Source: Daphnia carinata
Lineage: Eukaryota; Arthropoda; Branchiopoda; Diplostraca; Daphniidae
Direction: 5' to 3'
Assembly: GCF_022539665.2 (NCBI RefSeq)
Contig: NC_081334.1
Location: 5,550,424 to 5,614,423, forward strand
DNA length: 64,000 nt
In this document: positions 51,825 to 64,000 of the stretch, piece by piece
Layout: each line of letters begins with the position of its first letter
Numbering within the stretch: position 1 is the first letter of the stretch
The notes under the pieces: model-generated
The model's database searches: none
The model's input: only the letters and a program-made list of their open reading frames with translations
What the model was told of the DNA's origin: nothing
Program-made: the position numbers and the translations under genes

Positions 51825-53720
51825 TTTTTTTTTTTTTTTTTTTTCGGGCGCGATTTTTTCACGAGACGCCGTTTGTTACAAAGTACAAAAAAAAAAAAAT
51901 GCGCAACTAGAAATAGCCTCTTGGGTACGATTTTCGCACTAGCGCTATTCGAGCGCAGTGATGACAGAAAAGAACAAAATTGGGCAAAGATGGATCACAC
52001 TGATGAGGAGCTGCCGGCAATTTTTGTTCCGCTCAATCAACGCATCGTCACGACACAATCCCGACAATCAACGATTTCGCAGGTTAAGCGCTCTGTTTTG
52101 TTTTTCCCCTTTTCGATTTCACACACACGTCCGTCCATCCATTCAAAAAAAAAAACAAAAAAAAAAAACGATGATTTTCAGTTCGCAACCAGAAAGAAAC
52201 AAACAAGCGGCAAAAAAGCTCAAATTCCAAGCCGAATGATCAACGATGAAGGACCCAGCACTTGTCGCACAATCCACAAACACACACGTATACACGAATT
52301 TTTGAAACTGGAAATCCCCCAACTTCCAATGATGTGGATTTAAAAAAAAAAAAAAAAAAAAAAAACACAACAAAAAGAAAAATATTCGGCCGAAAACAAA
52401 AAAGTATTCAAAAAAAAAAAAAAAAAAACTAGTGTCCCAAGAAATGAAGATTGAAAAAAAAAAGGGGGGGAAAAGAGACAGGAGATAGAGATAGAGAGAG
52501 AGAGAGAGAGAAGCAGCAGCGGCGGCACACGTCTGTACTGTACGGAGCCCAGTGGCCTACTGACACATTGGCAGGCAGCGACACTCGACTGCACTGTAGA
52601 GTCTCTCGACAAGCCCCGCAACCGCACCACCAGTGACTACTACACTAGCCGACTCGCCTGTAGCTAAAGCGTACATATGCAATAGTAGTACGAAGACGGG
52701 CCGCAACAAAATGCGATCGTAGCGCCACACTAGTCGCCTCAAATAACGGCTTGTGAGGGAAAAAAAAAAGAGAGAGTGTATCTCTGTGGTGTGTGTGTGT
52801 GTGTGTGTGAGTTGAGACCACTATCTCCGCCCAATTTCCCTTTCTTCCACACTCTTTCAAGTTCCTTCCCTACAATTTTTTTTTTTTTCTTTTTCGAATG
52901 CTTTTTGCGTGTAGGTTGTATAGTTTGGCTCGTTTTTTTTTTTTTTTTTCATTTCCCTCTCGACAACAGACTCGGCACCACTCACGAATTTGGAGGGTTT
53001 TCTTCTGTCGACCTCAATTCCTTTTCCTTTTGTGACGAGTTTTTGATTCTTGTTTGTTTTTGTTTTTTTTTCTCGATTCGATATGCAAACAAATGTCCAG
53101 TACTATTGGCCATTTGTTTTTTACGTTTACTTGAATTCGTGACTTGTTCAGACGACCCGTCATAAAACAAAACAAAAAAAAAAAAAAAAAAAACGGAACT
53201 TTTGTTTCATTTGCCGAACGCACGGGATCTCATTTTCGGGTGCAATTTCAGACGACAATGACGTCATACGGCAATGCACACACGGGGATCGAAGGATTAG
53301 CTCTTCCTCTGCGCCTCCCTTTTTTTTTTTTTTTTTTCTTTTCCTATAGGTCAAGCCAGAAAGCGAAAGGCAAAACAAAAATGAAAAGACTAGTGTTTTT
53401 TGTTTTGTTTTTCTTTCGGAAGCCCATCGATATATATCCGGAGCAAAAGTGTGCGAAGGTAGCCCTTCGTTTTCTTCGCCTAGCGAAACTCGCCTTCTTT
53501 ATTGGCCGCTTTTGTTTTGTTATGTTTGTTACGTTGGCTGGCCCTGTTTGTTTGGTTTTGTAAGCGACAAAGACAAAGTAGATATTCTAAGACCTATAGC
53601 CGTGGATTCGTTAGAGAGCCAATTTAGAAATCCCATTGCTAGGAAATCCCGACGCCGTTCGAAATTGACACACGCAGAAAGAAAAACGAAAATAAATTCA
53701 CGTTTTAAAAAACAAGAAGA

Positions 53721-53756
<36 letters not shown>

Positions 53757-55976
53757 AAAAAAAAAAAAGGGAGGGAAATTTCAGAGAAGGCAGCAACTTG
53801 AAAGACACGCTTCGTTCCTTTTCTCCTCTCCCTCTCTCTCTGATCTTTCACGCTCGTGTGTTTGGGACACAGCGTAAAGCCTACGCGAAGGCTAAGGCAA
53901 GTAGCGATTGACGTCATCCAGGAGAAAAAGAAACAACAACAACAACAACAAAAAAGCGACGCCACACCGGCCAACCGTGCCCGTTCTCTTCGCGTGATGT
54001 GGTAAGAATCTCCCTTCTTTTTTTTTTTTTTTTTTTTTTTTTTTTCCTTTTTCTATTAGACCACCCTCTTCCAAAAAGGGAAGAGCATACGCACACAAGA
54101 CAGACAGATCGTCGCAACGGTCGTTCAACAGAGCGTCGCATTTGAACGACGTTCGCACGCATAGGATAGAATGCGAGTAGGGGAAGAAAAAAAAAAAACA
54201 AAAAAAAAGATCGTAACGGCCATTAGGAAAAAAAAAAAAAAACAAAAAAAAAAGGACGACGAGATGATGAACGTCGCCTCGTGAATCCAATGACACTCTT
54301 CCGACTTGACTTCCTCCCGACGTCTTAACGTCCTCAATTGATCCACAAAGATTCCATTTCCTCCCACCCCCATCATGATGGGCCTTTCTTTTCCTCGGTC
54401 AGACGTGAACACAAGGATTTAAAAAAAAAAAAAAAAAAAAAGGGGAAACAAATATATAAATATATCATCATCTTGGAATGGATCTGCTCCAATCGCCTTC
54501 GTTCCTCGTGTCCATATAAGGCGGCATACGACGACAAGAGGCGACGATGGCGGCGATGGGCGCACAAGTTGCCGCTTGTACAATCCCCCCCCCCCCCCGA
54601 CCCCGTCAAAACAAAAATCCTTTTTCTCCTTTGACTTTCACACCATCCACCGAAAAAAAAAAAAAAAAAAAAAGAAAACGGAACTTTTTTTTTTTTTTTT
54701 TTTTTTTTAGTACGCAAAAGCCGTGCATAACCTCGGAACGTATTTTTTTTTTTTTTTTAAGCCGATCGTTCGTGAAAATGTAGAGTCGTGAGAACGAGCA
54801 AACAAAAGAGAGAGAGAAGCTGCGGTAGTCGTAGGGAAATGGAGTGTGCCAAAACCAGTGAGAGAATTTTTTATATTTTTTTTTTTTTTTTTTTCGTGAA
54901 AGAGAAAAGAAAAATCCAACAAAGTTGATCCCCCCCCCCCCCCCCTCTACTCCTTTCACTTGTTGGCCTTCACGCTCAACCGGCGTTTCACGTTATGAAT
55001 TTTTTTTTTTTTTGTTTTGTTTGGCGTCTTTTGCTGTTTCACTCTACAAGTTGTTTCAACATTTCGGACCAAATACGAGACCACACAAGACACATCCATC
55101 ATCGAATTCTTCTGATCGCAATTGAGAGGGGGGGGGGCGGGTTGGTTACGAAACGATTCGAATGGAAGCTGGGCCATTGACTTGTTCGCTAGTTTACGCC
55201 GGGCAAAAAAACGAAATTGAACAGGCCGCGTTTCGAATGGTTCCTGGCCAATGGATTTGGCCTAGTTTTTGACGGCCGAATCAACGACAAAGTAAACGAC
55301 GTGCAGCTAAAGTGAACGCCGTGCGTGTGTTTTCACCGTGCGTGAGTGATCAGAAGGTTACACGTTCACGCCAAAATAAGATGGGGGGGGGGGGAAAGAG
55401 AGAGGAAGCAAAAAAGAGAAATTGTTCTTGCCCCCTTTTGTTATTTTTCTTTTTCTTTTCGTCTATGTTCTTAAAGAAAACAAAGGCCGCCATATGAAAA
55501 AGTAGGAAGACAACCCGGCAAAAATTCTTCGAAGGTAATAACATAAAAAATAATAATAATAATAAATCGATTCAATACATTTTCCTTGTCAAATGCAAAA
55601 AAAAAAAAAAAATCTGAATTGCACGTTGTTTCTCCGGCGATTGAGAAGCACCCGCATCGTCACGTGAATTTCACAAGAAGAGATTACGCAACGAGCGCGC
55701 ACACAGAAAAATGCAGTTTGCGTGTGCGTCTGTAACGAGACGCAATGAAACGACGAAGAAAAAAAAAAAAAAAAAAAAAAAAAAAGTAGCAAAGTGGGTC
55801 ATCATCATCATCGCGTACACACAACCCAACGAAAGGAAGAAGAAATTTTTTTTTTTTTTTAAAGAGTGCGCCAGTGTGTGTGTGTGTGTGTGTGTGTATT
55901 ATTCGGCGGTTTAGGCCGCGGAAAATAAGAAAGAGAGAGCGGATCGGTGGGTACTCCATCCGGAGGTGCCGGCGAA

Positions 55977-56011
<35 letters not shown>

Positions 56012-57067
56012 AAAATTTTGGTCTTGCCGAGGTCGTCAAATCTCAAACGCAAGCAAAGACGAATCTTTCATTTAAAAAAAAAAAAAAAAAAAAAAAAGAA
56101 AAAAAGAAAAACGTCAAGAATTTCAGTGAAGTAAAATGTGTGAATAATAATTGAAACACAAATGGTGAACTTTGAACAGTTTGAAAATGAGTCGGACAAG
56201 CGACGGGCGAGTACATTCATGACGCGATTACGGTCAGAACTCGTGAACTGGCCAGCTGAGTGCGTGCGAGTGGGAAAGGCGAGGGCAAGTGCACCCGAAT
56301 GTTGTTGATTATTAGGGAGCCCATATCCCACAAAAGCAACACACTCAACTCGATGCATACATCAAGATAAAAATGGACGATACACATGGTGTGTGTGGCT
56401 TCTTGGCCGGCGCAAATAGAATGTCCTACAACAAGAAAACCTGATATCTACTTCCTGATTGCGATAAATTTCTAAGTCGACAAGACGTCCTCCTCTTTGC
56501 GTCAGCGTAGTAAATAGACGGTACAAAGGGAGCAAAAGAATAATTTCATAAAAAAAAGTCTAACGTTTTTGAGCGTGATGTTATCAAAATTCGTGATTGC
56601 TCAGTTAGTTAGAGACAAGAAGGTAATCAAACAAACAAAATATCACTTCCTTCATTCCACAACCGACAAAAACAAAAAATCGAAACTTTTTTCTTTTTCT
56701 TTTCTTTTAAAAGTGGATTCGTGGTTGTTTTTTTTTGTTTTTTAAACTTTGGAACGCAACTGTAATACGATGACGATAGTCTTTTTTTTCCTTGTACGCC
56801 AAACTGTCGGGCGCCATTCTCTTCGTGAGAAGAATTTCCTGTTCCTGACATCGGGTCATCGTCGACTATTTCAGAAAACGACAACTTTCTCTTTTTCGAA
56901 GGAAAATTGCAACCATGTATGTGCCAACATCGTCGAAAACACTCTCTACATTCGTTTCTCTCAGTTACGGTTCCAAGACAAGAAAGAAAGAGAAAAAAAA
57001 AAAAAAAATTATTATAGGGGGGTCGTTTTCACCATAGAAAGAACCGTAAAGCGAACCAAACAGCAAC

Positions 57068-57098
<31 letters not shown>

Positions 57099-58697
57099 CG
57101 GTACATACGAATTATGTACGTGCCACTATAGAGTTGAAGAGGACCAAGAGAGAAAGTGGCTACGGTTCTTTTTTTCTTTCTTATTTTGGGGGAATTAACA
57201 ATCACATTACAATCATTCCTCCTCCTCCCCCTTTCTTTCTTTTTTTTTCCTGGACATGTAATTACATCATCACCCTAGATGGAAATGAAATTGCCATTCT
57301 TTTACGTAACCGCGGCCAAAAAAAAAAAATGCGTTGAAAAATACTCGCGCATCGCATACATTCGAGTAAAAAATCTGAAATGATGAAGAGGAGTTGGGGA
57401 AAAAAAAAAATGCGCAATATTATGTTAAGTAATTTCTTTTTTCTATGTATGTGTGTGTGTGTTTAGCCCGTCCCCTTTTTTATCGGTTTGGACTTGGGAG
57501 TCCTAGCGTGGACTTCCTGTTCCTTGTCTTGATAATTCCACTGACGTCCACTGTTTGCTTCGTATTTCGCTAGATTTTTTTTTTCTATCCCTTCCCCCCT
57601 CCGTTCACTCGGTGCAACTGTCCTCGATTTTCAATTGCACGACGTCCATTCTGTACTTGGCGAACGTGTTTCTTGGCCTTCCCGTTTAGTTGAAAAGAAA
57701 AAAAAAACATGATGTCGCCCTCGTTTTTATCAGCAGCCCAGTTCATTGGGGCGTTTCACTCGTTTGCCTTTTTCTTTCTTTATCGCCATTTCACACTTTT
57801 TCTTTCAAACACACACACAAAAAAAAAACCCACGGCTATCAAAATTTAATTGAAATTTTGTTTTTGTTTTTTAAAACTCATTTGTATCAACAAGTGGGCA
57901 GTACCGTTTATCGATGTAACAACACAGCGAGGCAACTTGACATTTTTTACTATGCCGATCCTAACGGGGAAGACCAGCTGAAATGTTGAGAACCTTCATC
58001 GGTTCAAGTGTTGAGCAAAGAAAAAGGGGCACACAGGATACGCAACAACAACAACAAAAAAAAAAAAGTAGAGCAAAGAGCAGCCGCCGGCCCAGTCAGT
58101 TTAGACGATGAAAACGAAAACGACCTTGGATTCACTTTCTTTCTCGTTCGGGCCGGGCAAAATGGCGTGAGCCAAAAACAAAAAAAAAAAAAAAAATCAA
58201 GAAAGAAGGAAAGCGAAAAACGAGGCCGGAATGACTTGTTCGGGAAAATGGAAAACCCAATCAAACCACCGCACACACGTACCAGAGATAAACGGGAACA
58301 CGGAGGTAATCACAAAATGTTGAAGAAATGAGAAAGAAAAAAAAAAAAAGCCACAAAAAGTTCCGTACGTTTCATACCCAATTCACTCGGCGTGTAGGTA
58401 GAAATCACGCCAAGTGTGACACGCATTTTACTATCCAATATTAATTGATGTTATATAAAAAAAAAAAAAGACATGGAAGATCATTGTACGTAAAAACGAT
58501 CGGATGGGGCAAAGTGAGAAACGTATTCAACAGATGAAATCAATCATATTACATTTAATTATTCCTCTCCGGCTAAATGTTGAATGCTAAAAATCGTTTT
58601 GATGCGTTTTCAAGTGGACCTCTTTCCCGCACCTCCCCCCGTTTGTTATTTTTATTCATTTTTTTTTTTTTTTTTTTTGCGTAGCATCCATTTCATA

Positions 58698-58913
58698 TCA
58701 CTTTCGTGATGCGCTAGTTTTGCCGTCGGCCCATTCGTTCTTGTCGTAAACAGGAACGGGGTAGACACAACGGCCAAGGAGAGGCGGTTGGCCAGGCAGC
58801 GTGAATAACTGAATGAATATTATTCCGCATAGAACAAACAACAACAGACACACCAGGCCTTGCCTTCGTTCGTGTGTGCGGATACGGCAAAGGCGTACAC
58901 AACTCGACCTCAA
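58698..58913 (-). CDS. Possible type II membrane-anchor exon (weak)
   Basis: An open minus-strand frame, also open for about 15 codons further upstream, encodes an arginine-rich segment, then a hydrophobic span (GLVCLLLFVLCGIIFIQLF) and a lumen-like tail (TLPGQPPLLGRCVYPVPVYD) before TGA. Arg-rich, TM, Pro-rich is the layout of Golgi type II enzymes' N-termini. No ATG is present in the frame, so it would need an upstream exon; a possible GT lies at the end (gaaa/gtgata). It stands out from surrounding simple repeats by its balanced codon content. It may also be chance. Confidence 0.22.
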   Translation of the reverse strand: MRSSCVRLCRIRTHERRQGLVCLLLFVLCGIIFIQLFTLPGQPPLLGRCVYPVPVYDKNEWADGKTSASRK

Positions 58914-59410
58914 TTCTCTAAACTCCTTTTTTCTTGGTATTGTTAAATGAAATCCGCCCTTTTTTTTTTTTTTGTTGCTGTTCGTTATAAATTCTATGCA
59001 CTACACCATACATGACGGGGCGAATAGAATTCACGCAGTTAACAGTCCATTCGTAAAAATAACAAGGCAAGGGAGAGAGAGAGAGAGAGAACACGCAGAT
59101 AGGCAAATCACGACCATCATTTATCGATACAAAATTTGCCTAGTGAATCACTGCGGGAAAAAAAAAAACAGCTATCACTCTATTGATATGCCACGTGTTA
59201 TGTCAAAAAGCGAAATGTCAAAGAGAAAACAGACTAAATCAGACCGGAAGTGTTTTTTTTTTGTTTGTTTGTTTCTCAGAACTCAATTTAGCCAATACAA
59301 ATTGAATCATTGCGCGTGTTGGAAGAGCAAAAAGCCCATGCGAAGTATCAAGATCTGTGTAAACGAAGAGGCGATTTAAATCTAGGCTAATGCTGTTGAT
59401 CAAAGTTGAG

Positions 59411-59425
59411 CCCCCCCCCCCCCCC
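59411..59425. repeat. 15-nt poly-C run
   Basis: One of several long C or G homopolymers in the E74 upstream region; others are at 54585-54598 and 63911-63928. Confidence 0.9.
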
Positions 59426-60101
59426 AGTAAATATTTGTGTTGAATTTGTCGAAGAAGAAGGCGGACGCGTGTCGGGCAGAGAGATGAAAGGAAAAAAAAA
59501 AAAAAAAAAGGAGAGCGACACATCTCCGACGCAACTGTAGGCGAACATCCGTTCCCTTTCCGTCACAGCGGCCACAACCGAATTTTATCAGATTGCCATC
59601 TTTTGTTTTTATTTACTTGAAAAAAAAAAAAAAAATAGGAAAAAATCGTAAAGATTCGCCCACTACCTCCCGAAATATCGTGACTGCTGATTAGCACAAA
59701 AACCATCGAATACGCCATGTCTCCTTCCACCTCAAAAAAAAAAAAAAAATCCCTTTAACAAAACAAATCACAATGCAAGCCACAAAAAATAAAAGAAATT
59801 CAAAAAGAGAGAGAGTCACGAATGGCAAAGTGAAGAGAAAGGGAAAACGAACAGACAGAAAAAGAGCAGCCATCTCTCCCCTATCTCTACACGCTTCTAG
59901 CGTGTAAGTGTAGAGAGAAGGCAAAAACGATAACGGAGAAGGAAAAGAAAAAATAAATAAATAAATGATATATTTCTATATATTTTTCTGAAAGAAGAAA
60001 AAAGAAAAAACAACAAGAAAAGGGTCACTCGAGAGAGTGAGAGCCTTGACATACTTGTCCACTTTCTTATTATTGTGGTCGATTTGTAATAGGACCACGG
60101 C

Positions 60102-60104
<3 letters not shown>

Positions 60105-60148
<44 letters not shown>

Positions 60149-60165
60149 GCACACACACACACACA
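60105..60165. repeat. (CA)n microsatellite, about 61 bp
   Basis: The longest dinucleotide array in the window, interrupted once by CGCG. Confidence 0.9.
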
Positions 60166-63100
60166 ATGCAATTTGACTATTTCGCCATCGAATGCCTTCC
60201 TCGAAAGAGCGCCAATTTCAAAATTTGTTTTCATGTTCTTTCTGTTTGTTTTCATTTTGTCGTGCGCTCCCGATTGGCTATGAACATTGAATTTATTATT
60301 GTTTTTTTTTTTGTTTTTTTTTTCTCTCCCGTCATAACAAAGAAGAAGAAGAAACGGGGGGGAATTAAAAACACGAGCGAAAAAACAAAACAAAAACGAA
60401 ATGAAACAAAAAGAAAACGAAAAAATTTAAAAAAAACCAACTGCGTGACCCACTCCCGTTCGCTAGTCGTAGCCGGAGGCGGTGTCTATTCGACCAGATG
60501 CAAGTTGCGCATAGTAGTAGTATATCGTATGCATTCAGCCACTTTCGCTTTTTTTTTTTTTTTTTTTTTTTCTTTCGTTCGTTCGTTCCTTACTATCGTC
60601 GTCTATCGTCCTACTTTCCCCACCCCCCCCCCTCTTTCCTTTTTACATTTTGCAGAGACATGAGAAAAATATTGGCTTACGTGTTTTTCCTTCCCCTATG
60701 GCGCTCGTGTACAATTTGTGATCAACACCTCCATTCCACCAGGTTCCAGCACATTGGCAACTGGTTGCTCAGGTCGAGTTTCATCGATAATTAAAAACAA
60801 ACAACAACACACTCTCGCTCATAAATCGCGATAAGAACAAACATGTTGAGAGTTAATTGGCAAATGAAACAAGAACAAAAAAAAAATTCAAAATGGAGAT
60901 ATCAAAACTGGCCACACCATTGCGATTTCCTTTTAGCGCAATACCGTTGGCTTTCATTTAACGGTAGCTCCTACATCTTACGTCATTAGATTATCGCCTG
61001 ACGTTTCACATAAAAGACGAACGTCTTCCGTTCCTTTGTGTCGCAATGTCTTTTGTCTCTCCGTCCCCCACTTGCATTTAGCTGCGTCAACGATGTGACG
61101 ACACGTCAACCGACCGTCACGAAAACTGCCCACAATTTTCTTTCTTCTTCGTTCCTCTTCTTCTTCTTCTTCATCCCCCCCCTCCCCCCGCGTATTATTC
61201 AGATTGATTCAATCAACACGCCACTAACAAGTAACGAGATTCATCGTCATTTTCCTCTTCCTCGCTCTCCATCTCAACGGCCAACTAACTGCTATTTTCC
61301 ATAACTCGCTGCAATCTAGGACGCGTCAATCACGCCCAAACTTTGTTGGCCCTATCCGCTTTTAAAGGAGGGGGGACCTTTTTACTTCAAACGTAAAAAT
61401 GAAGGAAATACAAAAAGAAAAAAAAAAAAATTCCAGAGTTCAAAAAAAATTCAACACATTCTTGCGAGCTGAACGGGCAAACGACAAGCGTGAAAACTGC
61501 TTATACCGTTCCATGGGCTGGCGCATCAACCAACGGAATAGATGCAAAACTGCAGCCAAAGTTAGTAGCCCACCCGCAATTCCGTTTTTTTTTTTTTTTT
61601 TTTTTTTTGACGACAGACGAAACGTCGTCTACTAACACGCCGTTCATTTGACGAAGGAATGTCCTAAAACCTCAGCGTCGTTCGTCTCTCTCTCCCCCCC
61701 CCCCTTTTTTTTTTGTTGACGGGTTCCTTTCGTTCTGGTTTTTTTTTTTTCCCCCTCATCAAAAATCAAGAAAAAGAAAATCAATGTTCTCTCTCTCGTC
61801 AGCCGGAAACAAAAAGGAGACCTGCTCATTTCCCTTTCACAACAAGTACAAAAGAAACGGAACGAATGTTGAAGGTTGTTCTCTCTCTTCTATTTCTCTT
61901 TTCTGTCTTCGATATTTTGTAAGGCGAGAGGGTTTTCGCTATTTTCCTCGTGAAAGAACCAAAGGGGCAACACATAGGGCTGACGTGCATATATATATAT
62001 ATGTATAAAAAGAAAAGTGAAAGTATGTCGCGCGTGCAACAGCCAGCCCAACAAGAAGAAGAAGAAGAAGACCAAGAAGAAAATTGAGTTTGTTGCGTGA
62101 CGGCCATTGTCGGCCCACGGGGGTCTCTGTTTCGCCTCCTCCCACCGTAAATATCATTTTTTTTTTTTTTTTTTTTTTGCAGGAGGCCAGAAAGAGAATT
62201 TGGCACAACGTTCTTACTTGACATCTCTCCTATTTTACACGAAGAATGTAGAGAGAACAGCGAGAGAGAGAGAGAGAGATGTATGTAATCATAACGAGGC
62301 CACAAAGGCGGACGGCAGTCGGTGCCGACACCGTTCCAGGCGCTACGGAAATACAAGGAAAAAAAAAAACGGTCCAAAGTCCGTCTCGTCTTCTTGCCCA
62401 TCGTTTAAAAAATTGAAAAATAAAAAAAAATAAAAAAGATTCACACACACATTCACCCCCCCCCCCCAAAAAAAAAGAAACAAATGAGATAGTGTTTTTC
62501 AGCGTCATTTATAACGCGAATCAACAGTGAAGACATTTGTGTTTTTGTTTTTTTTCAAGCTCTTGAATTTCTCTTTTTTATTTTTATTTTTTTTTTTCCC
62601 CTTCTATTTTTGGTGCGTGTGCTGGAATTCGGGAATTTTTTGTTGTCCTCTCAAGACGTTGGGGCGAGTTCTTTATACAGGTGATGCATGTTCGGTCTAC
62701 TGGCAATAGTGGTTGTAGTAGTAAGCAGTCAAAATAACGTAGTAGTAGACATTTTGTGTTGATTAACGATCTCCTAAAGCCTCTTCTTCGTATTTGGCTT
62801 TATCGCTGCCAACTTGTATGGACGGAAACAACACGCAAAAAAAAAAAAAAAAAAAAAAAAGCGCGGTGTGTTTAAAAAAAAAAAAAAAAAAAGTTTTCGG
62901 GTGGAGGGACGCGTTAAAAAGAGGAGGACAACGAGAAACTAGGAGCCAAAAAATAATAAGAGGCATTCCTGTTTTAATGACATTTCCTTGAAATTCGATT
63001 CTCCGAGTTTCATGAGGTGGATTGCGTTTGGTAAGAGGATCCCAGCGGCGCGCACCGCAAAGAGGTGACTTTTACGGAATGAAAAATAATTCGCAATAGG

Positions 63101-63910
63101 ACAAAATAAAAAAAAAAAAAAAATGGGAACGCTATCCATCGATCCCTGTGCACAACTGACGCATGTAAAGAGTGGGAAGATGGACGTCGGCTGGCGTCCC
63201 TTTTTTTTTTTTTCACTTAACCAAAATGAAAAGGGACGCTAGGACGTGCAGAAGGAAGAAAGATCGTCTGGAAATAGATTGAAATGTATCCACAAAGCCG
63301 CGTCGTAGACTTCCGAGCGACGGATGCGCACGCACACACACACACACACACACACACAGAGAGTGTGCTAAGCGACTGGCAAATACGACAGTTTTCCTTC
63401 TTTTTTTTTTTTTTTTGCGGTCAAAATAAAAGCAAACGTCGTGGGCGTTCTAACCGGCCGACGGGAATAGACGGCCATCGTTGTACTCGATAACAAATAA
63501 AGAAACTGCACAACAAAAACACGGGACGCCAAGAAAAAAGAAAAGAGGGGCGAAATGTCAGTGTGTCCAAAAGGGAAGTGGAGGAAAAGATCCTTTAGGG
63601 TCGGCCCAAAAGTGACTTTCTGTCCATGTCCGTCGCTTCCGGATTGAGTGCAGTTCCGTGTCGCCATGGGAGGACCTAAGACGCTGTCCGCTACTTCGAT
63701 GGACGTGCACCAACCCACCAACCTCCCACCACCCCCCCCCCCCAGATAAAACAAAACAACAAAAGACTTTGAGGGGATGATTTCCCAAGTACCATCCTCT
63801 TAAGTAAAGGTAAAAAAAAAACGAAAGATCCTGTTCCGCCAGAGTCCACCACCACCTACTTCTCGTTTTCCCTTTTTTTTTTTTTTTTTTGCGTGTCCTT
63901 CGTTTTATTT

Positions 63911-63928
63911 GGGGGGGGGGGGGGGGGG
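63911..63928. repeat. 18-nt poly-G run
   Basis: Long pure G tract near the right edge, able to form a G-quadruplex in principle. Confidence 0.9.
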
Positions 63929-64000
63929 AACGGGCCGACGAACCCAAGAGAAAGAGAGAGAAAAAAAAAAAGAAAAAGAGAATTGGTGACGCAAAATAAA

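Larger units (their letters stand above)
51825..64000. other. Upstream region of E74, microsatellite-dense
   Basis: Contains the E74 5' UTR at its left end and no secure gene. Complex, non-repetitive sequence at about 52515-52740 between a GA array and a GT array may be a 5' UTR or promoter island. The rest alternates ordinary sequence with A, T, C or G runs over 15 nt and CA/GA arrays. One weak reading frame at 58698-58913 is listed. Upstream E74 first exons may lie here but were not identified. Confidence 0.55.

Noticed and set aside
57690-57989. Plus frame ending in VYRCNNTARQLDIFYYADPNG
   Set aside because: Only about 30 codons look protein-like and the rest is Lys/Phe repeat translation; no splice or homology support.
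63368-63947. Two overlapping minus frames near the right edge
   Set aside because: Both are Gly/Lys/Phe-rich translations around homopolymers without recognisable domains.

Overview
This is a eukaryotic window. Genes are split by short GT-AG introns (mostly 60-100 bp), and splice-corrected proteins match arthropod families. Gene content, intron size and the abundance of mono- and dinucleotide runs fit a small crustacean such as Daphnia. That assignment is inference; no species marker was checked.

Layout. 0-5 kb: a decayed, intron-bearing Vasa-type DEAD-box helicase pseudogene (minus), flanked by two copies of a short inverted-repeat (MITE-like) element. 5-10.4 kb: a six-exon TMEM272-like membrane protein (plus) convergent with a PDE2-type cyclic-nucleotide phosphodiesterase (minus) whose 5' end is unresolved. 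10.4-16.8 kb: no supportable gene. 16.8-20.9 kb: the AAA+ ATPase AFG2/SPATA5 (plus) convergent with a four-TM Pasiflora-like septate-junction protein (minus). 21.8-31.8 kb: four tandem, same-strand SLC36-type proton/amino-acid symporter genes. They share a 14-nt microexon but differ in intron content, and the second carries a one-base frameshift. 32.0-33.1 kb: an unrecognised 166-aa gene (plus, modelled) and a 44-aa single-pass membrane smORF (minus), converging 50 bp apart. 35.4-51.8 kb: the ecdysone-response ETS factor E74/Eip74EF (minus, six coding exons, 814 aa). 51.8-64 kb: its upstream region, dense in microsatellites, with one weak membrane-anchor reading frame.

There is no operon-like logic. 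The coherent unit is the SLC36 cluster, a local gene-family expansion. The strongest observations are intron turnover among the four SLC36 copies, the multi-lesion vasa relic, the smORF, and the abrupt rise in simple repeats beyond about 33 kb that coincides with the large E74 introns and upstream region. Exon boundaries were read by eye. Coding lengths for TMEM272-like, AFG2, Pasiflora-like, E74 and SLC36 copies 1, 3 and 4 each sum to an exact multiple of three, which supports those models.
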